Source: Paenibacillus brasilensis (lineage in GTDB: Bacteria > Bacillota > Bacilli > Paenibacillales > Paenibacillaceae). From it: a stretch of 64,000 bases of DNA. The stretch covers positions 1,890,001 to 1,954,000 of the forward strand of contig NZ_CP045298.1 of NCBI RefSeq assembly GCF_009363115.1, given 5' to 3'. The notes beneath the pieces were generated by a model. That model ran no database searches, was not told the DNA's origin, and worked only from the letters and a program-made list of their open reading frames with translations. A program made the position numbers and the translations under genes. Every line of letters begins with the position of its first letter. The first letter of the stretch is position 1. Below are positions 62,918 through 64,000 of the stretch, piece by piece.

Positions 62918-64000
62918 CTATAAAATGGATTGGTGTCCGTGCCCTCTGACGGTCTGCGATGTTCCGGCTCTGGTAATTGAAAATACACCGCAGACAAAAG
63001 CAACAATTACAAACACCCCGCCAACCCAGGCATTCGTAGCAACAGATTCGCTATTCTCAATCACCACACCGCCCAAGGCAGAACCGAGAGCGATCCCGAC
63101 CTGAAGTGCGGAGAAGTTAAAGCTTTGCTGAATGCTCCCCGATTCGGGTGCATTTTCAATAAGATAGCTTTGCATCGGCGGCGACAATGCCCAGCTCAAT
63201 ATCCCCCAGATGATCAGGAGCGGCGCAAACACATAAATCGAGTGAATCGAGAATGGCAGCAAGAACATCACGGCGATAAACACCCCAACGACGATTAGAA
63301 TACTTTTCGCTGTGCCGAACCGGTCAGCCAAAGAGCCGCCAATAAAGCCACCGCTTACTGCCGCCAGTCCAAAGACGAAATAGGCCACACTAATCCATGA
63401 GGCGTTAAAGCCCATCAGACTCTCCAAAAACGGCGTGAAATACGCATACAGCGTGTAATGTCCTGCCAGTGTCAGCGTAGTGACCAGATGGGCACTGATC
63501 ACTTTAACATTTTTTAAGGATTTCAATTGCTGGCGCATAGGCACAACCTGCTCTGTCGGAATTCGCTCCATAAACAAGTTGATTACGATCATAGCAACCA
63601 CTGTCAACACGGCAATGATCAGGAACAGCACCCGCCAGCCAAATGCATTGCCAATCAGCACCCCGGCTGGAATACCAAGCACGATGGACGAGCTAACCCC
63701 CATGGAGATGACACCGAGGACTCGGGCCTGATAAGCCTTGGACACTACTTTGACTGCAATGGTCAGCGATAACGTCACGATCAGCGACCCGCTTGCGGCG
63801 GTAATGATACGGGACACAAACAATACGGCATAATTCGGACTCCAGAAGGCCAGCAGACTTCCCAGAAGAAAGATAAACATCGACCACAGGTATAGCCGTT
63901 TTCGTTCAATTTTGGCGGTCAGCGCCAATAAAGTCGGCCCGGCAATCGCGTAGACGAGGGCGTAGATCATAATAAGCTGACCTGCCGTACTTACAGAGAC
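62918..64000 (-). CDS. MFS efflux transporter, 5' end outside the window
   Basis: At least 360 residues, about 11 spans visible. Resembles the DHA1 group that includes AraJ/YdhP and purine efflux pump PbuE: ARVLGVISMGVSSSIVLGIP, GGFIGGSLADRFGTAKSIL. The frame stays open to the last base, so the start lies beyond. It is behind a plain AT-rich gap from the ABC-F leader. Confidence 0.85.
   Translation of the reverse strand, partial: VSVSTAGQLIMIYALVYAIAGPTLLALTAKIERKRLYLWSMFIFLLGSLLAFWSPNYAVLFVSRIITAASGSLIVTLSLTIAVKVVSKAYQARVLGVISMGVSSSIVLGIPAGVLIGNAFGWRVLFLIIAVLTVVAMIVINLFMERIPTEQVVPMRQQLKSLKNVKVISAHLVTTLTLAGHYTLYAYFTPFLESLMGFNASWISVAYFVFGLAAVSGGFIGGSLADRFGTAKSILIVVGVFIAVMFLLPFSIHSIYVFAPLLIIWGILSWALSPPMQSYLIENAPESGSIQQSFNFSALQVGIALGSALGGVVIENSESVATNAWVGGVFVIVAFVCGVFSITRAGTSQTVRGHGHQSIL

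Overview
The window reads as chromosomal DNA of a spore-forming, soil/plant-type Bacillota, most likely Paenibacillus of the polymyxa group. Support: AGGAGG-type ribosome binding sites, frequent TTG/GTG starts, a Spo0E-like phosphatase, an AbrB-type regulator, bacterial nitric-oxide synthase, a GH5 mannanase, the CidR/CidA/CidB set and GlpP/GlpD. No rRNA, tRNA, CRISPR array, integrase or insertion sequence was recognised. Genus is inference from gene content; no search was possible.

Layout. 0.1-5 kb: PadR regulator with a decayed partner, an SDR, an AbrB-Zn-HTH regulator, NO synthase, and Dps with a PerR-like box. 5-12 kb: a minus-strand operon (periplasmic-binding lipoprotein, nucleoside hydrolase, two permeases, ATPase, adenine deaminase) that looks like uptake and breakdown of purine nucleosides, preceded by a leader with mutually exclusive hairpins. 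12.6-13.6 kb: tandem small paralogues.

13.7-27 kb is the most unusual part: a roughly 13-kb minus-strand block with two VgrG-like spike proteins, a PAAR-like DUF4280 protein, two cell-wall-hydrolase proteins (NlpC/P60 and lysozyme-like) sharing an N-terminal Trp-rich repeat, four large lipoproteins and unknown adaptors. No sheath, tube, baseplate wedge or ATPase lies in the window, so it looks like an orphan spike/effector island of a contractile-injection-type system. The lipoproteins could be surface immunity or cell-wall-binding partners (inference).

27.5-43 kb: second nucleoside hydrolase; helicase-nuclease/MarR/pentapeptide operon; GGDEF cyclase; Spo0E-like protein; cidR-cidAB; glpD with a terminator leader, a glpK remnant upstream and glpP nearby; two divergent regulator/oxidoreductase regions; a 28-codon peptide gene with its own terminator; a cation/proton antiporter. 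43-52 kb: GNAT, three efflux-type transporters, a regulator broken by an in-frame TGA, truncated kduD and LacI genes, a YhfP-type oxidoreductase. 52-57 kb: ECF sigma/DUF4179 anti-sigma pair, a wrecked sugar ABC transporter, a secreted mannanase. 58-64 kb: an ABC-2 exporter operon, an ABC-F protein behind a leader peptide and attenuator, and a partial MFS efflux gene running off the edge.

A recurring theme is gene decay: at least eight broken or truncated genes, several caused by single-base changes, which could be real or assembly errors.
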